The translations under genes and the position numbers were made by a program. A stretch of DNA of 64,000 bases from Ectopseudomonas chengduensis (lineage in GTDB: Bacteria; Pseudomonadota; Gammaproteobacteria; Pseudomonadales; Pseudomonadaceae): contig NZ_JACFYZ010000001.1 of the NCBI RefSeq assembly GCF_015712065.1, forward strand, positions 806,001 to 870,000, written 5' to 3'. The notes beneath the pieces are model-generated. The model made no database searches and was not told the DNA's origin. It saw only the letters and a list, made by a program, of their open reading frames with translations. Positions 43,008 to 51,499 of the stretch are shown one piece after another (position 1 is the stretch's first letter; each line of letters opens with the position of its first letter).

Positions 43008-44057
43008 ATGAGTTTTTTTAAGAAAATCTCTGGTTTATTTGTGCCGCCTCCGGAATCTACCGTTTCAGTCAGAGGGCAGGGGTTTCAGTTTAAGGTGCCA
43101 CGCGGGCAAACCATTCTGGAAAGCGCTCTGCATCAAGGAATTGCCTTTCCGCATGATTGCAAAGTGGGATCTTGTGGGACATGTAAATATAAACTGATAT
43201 CTGGCAGGGTGAATGAGTTGACCTCTTCTGCTATGGGTCTGAGTGGCGATCTGTATCAGTCCGGCTATCGTTTGGGTTGTCAATGCATACCAAAAGAAGA
43301 TCTCGAGATAGAGCTAGACACAGTGCTCGGGCAGGCGTTAGTTCCAATAGAAACGAGTGCCTTGATTAGTAAGCAGAAACGGCTGGCGCACGATATAATC
43401 GAGATGGAAGTAGTGCCCGATAAGCAGATAGCCTTCTACCCCGGCCAGTATGCAGATGTAGAATGTGCAGAATGCTCTGCTGTAAGGAGTTATTCCTTTT
43501 CCGCTCCGCCCCAACCTGACGGCTCCCTGAGCTTCCATGTTCGCCTTGTCCCAGGTGGAGTTTTCAGTGGTTGGCTATTTGGTGGCGATCGTACGGGAGC
43601 GACACTAACCCTGCGAGCGCCTTATGGACAGTTCGGGCTCCATGAGAGCAATGCCACGATGGTCTGCGTAGCCGGCGGAACGGGGCTTGCTCCAATTAAA
43701 TGTGTTTTGCAGAGCATGACCCAGGCCCAGCGAGAGCGTGATGTGTTGTTGTTCTTTGGAGCTCGTCAACAACGTGACCTATATTGCCTCGACGAAATAG
43801 AAGCGCTGCAACTCGATTGGGCTGGGCGCTTCGAGCTTATTCCAGTTTTGTCCGAAGAGTCTTCTACGTCGTCATGGAAAGGGAAACGTGGCATGGTAAC
43901 CGAGTATTTTAAGGAGTACCTCACGGGGCAGCCTTATGAAGGATACCTTTGCGGGCCGCCCCCTATGGTGGACGCTGCCGAGACCGAGCTCGTTCGACTT
44001 GGTGTTGCGCGGGAATTAGTGTTTGCGGACCGTTTTTATAATAGACCTCCTTGCTAG
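43008..44057 (+). CDS. xylA: Xylene monooxygenase reductase
   Basis: A 349-residue NADH:acceptor reductase for XylM. Ferredoxin-type [2Fe-2S] ligands are in CKVGSCGTCKYKL plus GCQC; then the FAD motif RSYSFSAPP and the NAD motif GGTGLAPIKC, ending LCGPPPMVDAA. An ATG at 43004 (Met-Asn-Glu) is followed after three more codons by a stop because the T run at 43013-43019 has seven Ts; translation must start at the ATG at 43008 (MSFFKKISG) to read the enzyme. No strong ribosome-binding site is visible. Confidence 0.93.
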   Translation: MSFFKKISGLFVPPPESTVSVRGQGFQFKVPRGQTILESALHQGIAFPHDCKVGSCGTCKYKLISGRVNELTSSAMGLSGDLYQSGYRLGCQCIPKEDLEIELDTVLGQALVPIETSALISKQKRLAHDIIEMEVVPDKQIAFYPGQYADVECAECSAVRSYSFSAPPQPDGSLSFHVRLVPGGVFSGWLFGGDRTGATLTLRAPYGQFGLHESNATMVCVAGGTGLAPIKCVLQSMTQAQRERDVLLFFGARQQRDLYCLDEIEALQLDWAGRFELIPVLSEESSTSSWKGKRGMVTEYFKEYLTGQPYEGYLCGPPPMVDAAETELVRLGVARELVFADRFYNRPPC

Positions 44058-44252
44058 CAGTAGCAGAAGTTTACAAGTTTAACTGTGGTTCGATGCATAG
44101 TCGAGCTTACGGGTATTCGAGCTAATCGGTAAATTTATGATTGGAATCGTCTTTCGGCAAAAAATTGATGGCGGTGAGATAAATAGGTTGTTGTCCAAAA
44201 GTTGGTAAATATCGGTTTATAGCTTTAGTCTGGAATAAAGAAGGAGATGGAA

Positions 44253-45353
44253 ATGGAAATCAAAGCGGCAATAGTTCGCCAAAAAAATGGCCCGTTCTTA
44301 CTTGAGCATGTAGCTCTTAATGAGCCAGCTGAAGATCAGGTTCTCGTTAGATTGGTTGCAACCGGGCTGTGTCATACGGATCTGGTTTGTCGCGATCAGC
44401 ATTATCCGGTTCCACTACCGATGGTATTTGGGCATGAAGGGGCTGGTGTGGTTGAGCGTGTTGGGTCCGCGGTCAAAAAGGTTAAGCCGGGCGATCATGT
44501 TGTTTTGACATTTTATACCTGCGGGAGCTGTGATGCTTGTCTTTCCGGAGACCCTACTAGTTGTGCAAACTCATTTGGCCCTAACTTTATGGGGCGCTCG
44601 GTAACCGGGGAGTGCACCATCCACGATCACCAAGGGGCAGAGGTGGGAGCAAGCTTTTTTGGGCAGTCCTCCTTTGCGACATATGCGCTATCTTATGAAC
44701 GCAACACTGTGAAGGTTACAAAAGACGTACCGCTTGAGTTGCTTGGGCCTCTTGGTTGTGGCATTCAAACTGGCGCAGGGTCTGTTCTGAATGCGCTTAA
44801 TCCGCCAGCGGGTTCTGCTATCGCAATTTTTGGTGCTGGGGCAGTTGGTCTTTCGGCCGTGATGGCTGCCGTTGTAGCAGGTTGTACCACCATCATCGCT
44901 GTCGACGTTAAGGAAAACCGGCTGGAACTAGCCAGTGAACTTGGGGCGACGCACATTATTAACCCGGCCGCTAACGATCCCATTGTGGCGATCAAAGAGA
45001 TATTCGCTGACGGTGTTCCGTATGTATTGGAGACTAGCGGTTTGCCCGCCGTGCTTACGCAGGCGATCCACAGCTCTGCTATAGGCGGTGAGATCGGTAT
45101 TGTAGGTGCGCCACCTATGGGGGCCACAGTTCCCGTTGACATTAACTTCCTGCTATTCAATCGTAAGCTTCGTGGAATCGTTGAGGGTCAGTCGATCTCG
45201 GATATTTTCATTCCCAGGCTGGTGGAGCTTTATCGTCAGGGGAAGTTTCCGTTTGACAAGCTGATTAAGTTTTATCCTTTTGATGAAATCAATCGAGCCG
45301 CCGAAGATTCGGAAAAAGGCGTGACGCTTAAGCCGGTACTCCGGATTGGTTGA
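44253..45353 (+). CDS. xylB: Benzyl alcohol dehydrogenase
   Basis: A 366-residue zinc-dependent medium-chain dehydrogenase that converts (methyl)benzyl alcohols to aldehydes. Catalytic zinc: GLCHTDL and GHEGAG; structural zinc: [18 protein letters not shown] site: FGAGAVGLS. The ATG at 44253 gives the correct spacing to AAGGAG (44241-44246) and the canonical length; the ATG at 44247 abuts the ribosome-binding site. A 195-bp gap separates it from xylA. Confidence 0.95.
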   Translation: MEIKAAIVRQKNGPFLLEHVALNEPAEDQVLVRLVATGLCHTDLVCRDQHYPVPLPMVFGHEGAGVVERVGSAVKKVKPGDHVVLTFYTCGSCDACLSGDPTSCANSFGPNFMGRSVTGECTIHDHQGAEVGASFFGQSSFATYALSYERNTVKVTKDVPLELLGPLGCGIQTGAGSVLNALNPPAGSAIAIFGAGAVGLSAVMAAVVAGCTTIIAVDVKENRLELASELGATHIINPAANDPIVAIKEIFADGVPYVLETSGLPAVLTQAIHSSAIGGEIGIVGAPPMGATVPVDINFLLFNRKLRGIVEGQSISDIFIPRLVELYRQGKFPFDKLIKFYPFDEINRAAEDSEKGVTLKPVLRIG

Positions 45354-45465
45354 CGCGTGCTGGTAGAAATGCGCGGCCCGTGCGGAACTTTTCCAACGTT
45401 GCGTAGAGAATGTGTTGTTCGATGTTGTTTTCCCCATATAAAAACGTTAATAAACGGTGAAGCAT

Positions 45466-46863
45466 ATGAAAATAAAAAATTTACCCAATAAGGTAATTAG
45501 TGGTGTGATCTTGGGTATCGCATCAAGCCATGCGATAGCGACGGATGGTTTGTTCTTGGAGGGCTTTGGAGCAATTTCTAGGAGCATGGGTGGAACGGCT
45601 GTTGCGCATTATGTCGGGCCCGCGTCGATGATGGTCAACCCAGCGACCATGGATTTATCTGATTCTGCCGGCGAACTGTTGCTCGGATTCGATCTTATCA
45701 CTACAGACATTAGCGCCACTAACCCGGAGACCGGGGAGCATGTGTCGTCGAGTGACCATTCGAACAACAGAGGACCCTATGTTGCCCCCCAGTTTGCTTA
45801 TATCCACAAGGTTTCCAACTGGACCTTCGGTGCGGGCGTGTTTGCACAAGCCGGTGTAGGGGTGGAATATGGGGATGACAGTTTTTTGTCGCGCGGTGAT
45901 GTTGGTGGAAAGGGTTATGCTGCCGGGGCGGATACCGGTCTTGAAAATGCGAGCCGTTTGTTTATCCTTGATATACCTTTTGCTGCGAGCTTTAAAGTTA
46001 ACGATCGCCTGACCATTGGCGGTTCACTTGATGCCAAGTGGACTGGCTTGAATCTTGATTATTTACTTGGAATGAACCAGCTAGGTAGTCTAGCGGGGGA
46101 TGGGCGAGCGTCCGGCTCCTTAATGGGGGTGATTGGAACCTTGCCCGACCCACGGGGTGTCCATTTGAGCGTTAGCAAAAACAAAGAGATTTCGAGTGGC
46201 GTTGATGGGTGGGGGTATTCGGGCAGATTAGGGTTATTGTACAAGGTGGCCCCCACAACGAATGTGGGTGTCTCCTACATGTTCAAAAGTCACATGAACG
46301 ACTTGAAAGGGAAGGGGACTGTTACAGCGGTGGACGGTATTGCCGGTAATGTGCCTATCGAAGGCGAGGTTCGGTTTTTGGACTTCAATACGCCAGCCAA
46401 GCTTGATGTGGGTATCAGCCATCAGGTCACGGATAAATGGTTGATCGCTTTTGATGTTTCTCGCGTTTTCTGGAAGGATGCTTTGAAGGACATTAAATTG
46501 GGGTTCGCCAGTGGGATGGGCGATGTTGACTTAAAGCTGCCGCAGGATGCCAAGGATCAAACGATCATGGCGATTGGCACGTCGTATGCGGCAACCCCGC
46601 GTTTAACCCTGCGAGCAGGATACCGTCATGCCACGCAGCCATTCAATGACGAAGGGCTGCTGGCGCTGATTCCAGCAGTGCTACAGGATCATGCCTCTTT
46701 AGGATTTAGTTATCAGTTATCCAAATCAGGCAGATTCGATGCTGCCTACTCGCACGCCTTCAAGGAAAGTATGACCAACCGGTCGGCTTACAACACCTCA
46801 TCGCCCGTGAAATCGTCCATGGCGCAAGATAATTTCGTCCTGGCCTATAATTATTCATTCTGA
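45466..46863 (+). CDS. xylN: Outer-membrane hydrocarbon channel
   Basis: A 465-residue FadL/TodX-type outer-membrane beta-barrel that aids m-xylene uptake. The signal peptide MKIKNLPNKVISGVILGIAS ends near ATA; the mature N-terminus DGLFLEGFGAISRSMGGTAV is the family plug region, and the C-terminus ends NFVLAYNYSF with a terminal Phe. The ATG at 45466 is used rather than a GTG three codons earlier. Last gene of the upper operon. Confidence 0.94.
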   Translation: MKIKNLPNKVISGVILGIASSHAIATDGLFLEGFGAISRSMGGTAVAHYVGPASMMVNPATMDLSDSAGELLLGFDLITTDISATNPETGEHVSSSDHSNNRGPYVAPQFAYIHKVSNWTFGAGVFAQAGVGVEYGDDSFLSRGDVGGKGYAAGADTGLENASRLFILDIPFAASFKVNDRLTIGGSLDAKWTGLNLDYLLGMNQLGSLAGDGRASGSLMGVIGTLPDPRGVHLSVSKNKEISSGVDGWGYSGRLGLLYKVAPTTNVGVSYMFKSHMNDLKGKGTVTAVDGIAGNVPIEGEVRFLDFNTPAKLDVGISHQVTDKWLIAFDVSRVFWKDALKDIKLGFASGMGDVDLKLPQDAKDQTIMAIGTSYAATPRLTLRAGYRHATQPFNDEGLLALIPAVLQDHASLGFSYQLSKSGRFDAAYSHAFKESMTNRSAYNTSSPVKSSMAQDNFVLAYNYSF

Positions 46864-47267
46864 TTAAAACGCTTATCGTAAGCCTCTGAAGTTCGAACTG
46901 ATCAATTTGAGCCGCTATCTTTGTTGGCTCAATCTTCGGGTTCAATAGCTATCTGGTTAACTAGCCTGGTAGGCATGAGTGGCTACTGAGATGTGCATTG
47001 CAGGTCAGGTTGGTGGCGATAAGTCTTGATGCTGGCTTAAGATCATAATATTAGCAAGGAGGCGGACTGAAAGTTGCACTTGCGTATTCGTTAGCGATAC
47101 TTCTTGACCGTCTTTGAGCGAGCAAGTAAGTCAATGTGCTATCGATGGAATGAGCTTACTGGAAGACCGCTGGTTTTCTTCGTTGCTATATTCTAGCAAT
47201 GCCACATTATTGGGGGCGGCGAGTGGCGGCCGTCATTCTATAAAGACACCAAATTGAGGAGCAACTG
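46864..47267 (+). other. 404-bp gap after xylN
   Basis: There is no gene here. A hairpin TTGAGCC (46907-46913)/GGCTCAA (46926-46932) followed by TCTTC may be the upper-operon terminator. The remainder is AT-rich relative to the ICE and holds no recognisable signal apart from the ribosome-binding site GAGGAG of the next gene. Confidence 0.45.
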
Positions 47268-47621
47268 ATGGAGCTTGTGAAGTGGATATTCTGGTGGATG
47301 GTAGCGGCTGCTTCGGGCGGGTTACTTTTAGCCCTGCTGACGGCTATAAAGGTGCGTTACCCTTCGTGGTTGAGGTTGGCGCACGGTGGGCTCGCCTTCG
47401 CGGGACTCGTGACGCTGGTCTATGCGTTGTTTAGCGGCGGGCCCGATGCTTCGATTCCGCAGGCCGCTTTCTGGGCGCTGGGCCTGCTGGTAGCAGCCTT
47501 TCTGGGAGGGGCGTTGTTTTTTGGGGTGCTGTTCCGTAACGCCAAGCCTTGGTGGGCGATCATCGGGCACGGCGGCTTGGCGTTGGCGGGCGTTGTCGTG
47601 CTATTTATGGCCGCCTATTAA
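47268..47621 (+). CDS. Small four-segment membrane protein, unknown
   Basis: A 117-residue, strongly hydrophobic protein with four predicted membrane helices (WIFWWMVAAASGGLLLALLT, LAHGGLAFAGLVTLVYALFS, AAFWALGLLVAAFLGGALFF, IIGHGGLALAGVVVLFMAAY). Helices 2 and 4 both begin with the motif HGGLAxAG, suggesting an internal duplication of a two-helix unit, possibly with the histidines facing each other. The ATG has GAGGAG at 8 nt. It lies on the upper-operon strand but 400 bp away, and is more GC-rich than xylN. I do not recognise a function. Confidence 0.65.
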   Translation: MELVKWIFWWMVAAASGGLLLALLTAIKVRYPSWLRLAHGGLAFAGLVTLVYALFSGGPDASIPQAAFWALGLLVAAFLGGALFFGVLFRNAKPWWAIIGHGGLALAGVVVLFMAAY

Positions 47622-47763
47622 GGCGCGAGGGTGCCTTGCACCTGCACCGTCTGTTTGGTGGCGCGGATTATAGCTGCACGACAGTTCCGATAGTGTGGAC
47701 GTGGGCGCATCAGTTTTTTTGGGGGTATAAAGAGCCGACTCAGGTGGGGGACCAGTAAGCGCA

Positions 47764-47794
47764 CCTCATGAATTAACCCGGCTTATTCATGAGG
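47764..47794. repeat. Inverted repeat at the presumed IS1380 left end
   Basis: CCTCATGAA (47764-47772) and TTCATGAGG (47786-47794) form a perfect 9-bp inverted repeat just upstream of the IS1380-like remnant. It probably marks the element terminus, but no right counterpart was found. Confidence 0.4.
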
Positions 47795-47881
47795 CCGACC
47801 TGAAAACGAAGATAGCGGATGGTATTCTCTCGGAAATTCAGTGTGTTCCGCCAAGAACATGAACCAAGAGAGCCATCCGCT

Positions 47882-48915
47882 ATGGGTGAAAGCCTTCCGC
47901 CTGGACGCACTCCTGAAACGGCGCTGTTCGTGTCGAGCTGAGCGGCCAGCGCACCACCAGCGACAGCGGTGCTCTGTTGTTGCGTGAAACCCTCGAACAG
48001 CGGCGTGATCGAGGCGCTGGAGGACAATCTGATCGACCTCCGCAACCCGCTGCGCATCCGTCATTCGCTGGCCAGCCAGCTTCGCACTCTGGTGCTGCAG
48101 CGCGCGATGGGCTGGATCGATCTCAGCGATACCGGCACGCTGCGCCGTGACCCGCTCTGGCAGTTGGCCTGCAGCGGTGCGCGTGGCATGAAGCCCCTAG
48201 CTCAGGGTCGGCTGTCTCAAGCCACGCTGTCGCGGCTGCTGACCTGCATGGGGCGAAATGACAACATCGATGCTGTGCATGAAGACCTGCTGCTGTTGGT
48301 GGTCTGGCGTCTGACCTCGCTGAAGCATGGCCAACGCCCCGAGCAGCTGACGCTGGACATCGACGGCGTGCCGATCGATGTCCACGGCCACTAGGGTGGC
48401 TCGGCGTTTCATGGGCTTTACAGCGCACGGATTTACTCACCGCTGGTGGCTTCGCTGGCCGAAACGGGCGACATGGTGGGTGGCCTGCTGCGCAGCCACA
48501 TCGGCCTGCAGAAGCTGGCGGCACCGCACCTGAAGCGGCCACCGGGCCGTCAACCCGAGCAGCCTCGGGAGTGGTGCCACGACCTTGAGTACCAGGCTGG
48601 TTCCTGGCCGACGCCACGGCGCGTGGTGCTGGTGGTGCTGGTGCTGGTGCTGGTGGTGCAGGAACGCCCCGATGACCTGTTGGTGCATGCCTTCTTCCTG
48701 GTCACCAACCTCGGCAAGTTCGACTGGCCATCGGAGAAGATCCTGGCGCTCTCCGCAAGCGAGGCAGCGCCGAGGCGTACATGGGCAAGGTCAAGTCGGC
48801 GCTCGACGCACACCTCTCATCGACTGATCGCGGCGCCTCCACTGTCTAGGACGCGATGGCCCGCAACGAGGTGAGCCTGCTGCTCAGCCTCTACGCCGGA
48901 GCTGTGGCGCCCACC
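47882..48915 (+). pseudogene. Decayed IS1380-family transposase
   Basis: Fragments in different frames spell an IS1380-type transposase: MGESLPPGRTPETALFV, then IDLRNPLRIRHSLASQLRTL through LTLDIDGVPIDVHGH, a stop at 48392-48394 (probably CAG to TAG), then YSPLVASLAETGDMVGGLLR, an apparent internal deletion, GLQKLAAPHLKRPPG, and finally RKRGSAEAYMGKVKSALDAH in another frame with another stop. A GGTGCT/GGTGGTGCT repeat expansion at 48623-48660 adds a Val-Leu run. No activity is possible. Confidence 0.78.
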
Positions 48916-49278
48916 AAGAGCGCTGCAGAAAAGTTTAAGTTGTGTATGCCATCGAGACGGCAGGAGGGGTCTGGCGAATAACACGGCGCAACTGGTGACA
49001 CTATTCGCGCTGTCGAATCGGTGGATGGCACGCCCGCATTTACTGACGAACGCAGGAGAGGTGCACCTGTAGTGAGGGGAATGGCTACCGCGAGTTGCTC
49101 GCGGCGGCTGATTGATTTGCCGCTTTTAAAATCAGCGGAGGCTGAAGTCAGCCAGAAATGCATGGCTACTTCAGAGGATCCTTAGCACCGCTGCCTAGTA
49201 GCCTGTCGGACTTGAGTTCACGAGAGGGGCATCAGGAGCGAAGGCGAAGCCATTCGTCCGCTGCCGGCAGCGACGTGC
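48916..49278. other. Gap between two transposase remnants
   Basis: About 360 bp with no gene, no clear inverted repeat and no recognisable promoter. Probably IS debris. Confidence 0.4.
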
Positions 49279-49970
49279 CTACGAGATCCAGCGGTCGAGC
49301 AGGCTAGCGGCGTCATCCGGTGCGGGGCGTGCTTGATAGCGTTGGCGCAATGCCTCTTTCAGGCGCAAGGCACGCGCTGTCTTCAGGCCGCTGCGCTGCA
49401 GCCAATGCATGCTGTCGATCTGTTTGCGATACCAGTGCGCCGCGCGCTTGAGCAACGCCCAACGACTGCCTTTTAGCTCCGGCGCGAGCTTCACTTCCGC
49501 ACGCCGAACCTGGTCGAGCGCCCGACTGGCCAGCGCCACCACATGAAATGGATCGAAGGCGAGGCGCGCCTGCGGATGCTGCTTGGCCGCGCCCGCCTGG
49601 AAGGCCCTGGGCAGTCGATACCAATGTCGGTGATCGCGTCGGGCTCGCCACCATACGCACGCAGATCGGCTGCGAACGTCGCAAAGGTCTGGGCATCCCG
49701 GCCCGGCGTGGCGAACAGCAAGCGCCGCGCATCGGTATTATGGAACAACGTCACGTAGAGCGCTGGCCGCGACGGGCGTTAGTCTCGTCCACACACGGCC
49801 GCCGCGCCGCGCTGAAGTTCACCGCGTGCACCCCACCCACGGCGGTGGGCATCGATGAGACGCGAAACTGGAAGAAGTGCAGGTGCTGCCAACGGCGCTC
49901 GCCCCGGTCGTGGATTGGCTGCTCCGGCGCAGGGCACGCCGGACACGGCAAGCGCTAGCTTGGTACTCTA
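49279..49970 (-). pseudogene. Decayed ISL3-family transposase
   Basis: Read leftward, pieces in several frames match an ISL3 transposase: the N-terminal zinc region CPACPAPEQPIHDRGERRWQ with HLHFFQF, then VTLFHNTDARRLLFATPGRD and TFAADLRAYGGEPDAITDIG, a frame change, and VALASRALDQVRRAEVKLAP to LKEALRQRYQARP. At least two frameshifts and a missing C-terminus make it non-functional. It differs in sequence from the ISL3 copy near 36 kb. Confidence 0.72.
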
Positions 49971-50077
49971 CGAAGTAGATCACGTGAATCCGGTTCGCAG
50001 CCCGTTCCGATTGTTTGCGGCAGATTCCAGCCGACCACCGCAGCATCCCACCATCCAGACGACTGCGGAACGGCGTG

Positions 50078-50449
50078 ATGATACCCCTTGGCAACCCGCT
50101 GCCCCCTTGCCGCCGTGTGCCGGCCTTGGCCTTGGCGCTGATCATCGCGCTGGCCGGCGCATCGCCCGCATCGGCCGGCGATGCTGCCGCTGAACACGAG
50201 CAACTGGCCGCGCTCGCCCGCCAACTCGACCTGATCGACCGCCTGGCCGAGCACGCCGCCAGTACCACGCCGCAGGCGCGCGCCCGCTACCACTTCGACT
50301 ACGCCCGGCTGCGTGCCGACCTGACGCGCGTGCGTACCGGCGTGCAGGACTACCTCGTGCCCCAGCGCGCCCAGCCGCGCGATCCCGTCCCGCTGGCCGG
50401 CGATTACGTTCGCCGTGACCGCGCCGACGACGAGGAGCCGTCGCCATGA
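50078..50449 (+). CDS. RAQPRD-family ICE conjugation protein
   Basis: A 124-residue exported protein carrying the family-defining RAQPRD motif near residue 100. The signal peptide is PALALALIIALAGASPASAG. The body is helical (HEQLAALARQLDLIDRLAEH). The start is uncertain: the ATG at 50078 has a weak upstream site, and a GTG directly before it is in frame; the insertion boundary lies only about 100 bp upstream, so the natural 5' region may be altered. It is the first backbone gene after the catabolic module and overlaps the next gene (ATGA). Confidence 0.83.
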   Translation: MIPLGNPLPPCRRVPALALALIIALAGASPASAGDAAAEHEQLAALARQLDLIDRLAEHAASTTPQARARYHFDYARLRADLTRVRTGVQDYLVPQRAQPRDPVPLAGDYVRRDRADDEEPSP

Positions 50450-50685
50450 CGCCCTCTGCCGATCAGGTCGCCGCCTTCCAGGCCAACGGCGGCTTTGCGC
50501 CTTCGGCCGTCGCTGCCGTGGTGCTGGGCTTCGTGTTCGCCGTGTTGCTGCTGTGGGGCGTGTGGGCCATGCGCACCGCCTACGTCGGCTGGGCCGAGCA
50601 CCGCATCACTGAACGTCAGTTCCTCGCCGTCGTCGTGCGCTTCGTGGCGATGTACCTGGTGCTGACGTTCTTCCTCCTCTCCTGA
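50446..50685 (+). CDS. TIGR03758-family (PFL_4701) ICE membrane protein
   Basis: A 79-residue protein with two membrane helices (VAAVVLGFVFAVLLLWGVWA and FVAMYLVLTFFLLS), like a small TraL/VirB3-adjacent or pilin-like component. Its start overlaps the RAQPRD gene stop. Size and position are those of the family in PFGI-1-type clusters. Role in the channel is not established. Confidence 0.85.
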   Translation: MTPSADQVAAFQANGGFAPSAVAAVVLGFVFAVLLLWGVWAMRTAYVGWAEHRITERQFLAVVVRFVAMYLVLTFFLLS

Positions 50686-50707
50686 CCGTCACGAAGGGCC
50701 ATACGCC

Positions 50708-51076
50708 ATGAACACTCCAACGACATCCCATCGCATCCCGTCCCGCATCGCCGCACCGCTGCTGCCGCTGGCGCTCGCGGGCCTACCGCTGTCGGCCTTC
50801 GCGCAGGGCCTGCCGACCATGGAAGACCCATCGCGCGGCCAAGGCAGCGGCATCCTGCAGACCTTGCAGAACTACGGCTACGACATCGTGCTGCTGATCG
50901 CGCTGCTCGTGGTCGCCTCGATGTTCATCGGTGTCTGCTATCACGCCTACACACGCTACTCGGAGATCCACACCGGCCGCGCCACCTGGGGCCAGTTCGG
51001 CCTGACGGTCGCCGTGGGCGCGATCCTGCTGGTGGTCGGCATCTGGCTGCTCACCAAAGCCACCGGCGTGCTGTAA
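50708..51076 (+). CDS. TIGR03745-family (PFL_4702) ICE membrane protein
   Basis: A 122-residue VirB2/pilin-like protein: a long signal peptide ending AFAQG, a short loop (LPTMEDPSRGQGSGILQTLQ), then two membrane helices (DIVLLIALLVVASMFIGVCY and LTVAVGAILLVVGIWLLTKA). This is the arrangement of conjugative pilin subunits. It starts 22 nt after the previous gene. Confidence 0.86.
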   Translation: MNTPTTSHRIPSRIAAPLLPLALAGLPLSAFAQGLPTMEDPSRGQGSGILQTLQNYGYDIVLLIALLVVASMFIGVCYHAYTRYSEIHTGRATWGQFGLTVAVGAILLVVGIWLLTKATGVL

Positions 51077-51088
51077 GGGCGGCAAGCG

Positions 51089-51499
51089 ATGGCCGATCCT
51101 TCGGAGACCCCGCGCGACACGCTGGTGACCTTCCTGCCGCACCGGCTGAACCGCCAGCCGGTGGTCGTGCGCGGGCTGACCGCCGATGAGTTGTGGATCT
51201 GCGCCGGCCTGTCTGCCGCAGCCGGGTTCGCGCTCGGCCTGCCGCTGGCCTGGCTCACGCACAGCATCGCCATGGTGCCCACGCTGATCGTCGCCGGCAT
51301 CGCGCTGGGCGTTTTCGTCGGCGGCGGCTTCCTGCGCGCGCAGAAGCGCGGTCGGCCCGACACCTGGCTGTACCGGCAGCTCCAGTGGCGGCTGGCCTTG
51401 CGGAATCCGGCGCTGGCAGCGCTCCTGGGCGGCCAGCGCCTCGTCACCCGCTCGGGCTACTGGACGACCCGGCGCAATGCCGATCGAGGTGCGCCATGA
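51089..51499 (+). CDS. TIGR03750-family conjugative transfer protein (VirB3-like)
   Basis: A 136-residue membrane protein with a soluble N-terminus (TLVTFLPHRLNRQPVVVRGL) and two central helices (LSAAAGFALGLPLAWLTHSI and VPTLIVAGIALGVFVGGGFL), typical of VirB3/TraL-type inner-membrane subunits. It starts 12 nt after the pilin-like gene and overlaps the next start (ATGAG). Confidence 0.86.
   Translation: MADPSETPRDTLVTFLPHRLNRQPVVVRGLTADELWICAGLSAAAGFALGLPLAWLTHSIAMVPTLIVAGIALGVFVGGGFLRAQKRGRPDTWLYRQLQWRLALRNPALAALLGGQRLVTRSGYWTTRRNADRGAP

Noticed and set aside
48623..48660. Short tandem repeats that might suggest a CRISPR or VNTR locus
   Set aside because: Units are 6-9 bp without spacers, inside a dead transposase; simple slippage explains them. 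No CRISPR array was seen in the window.
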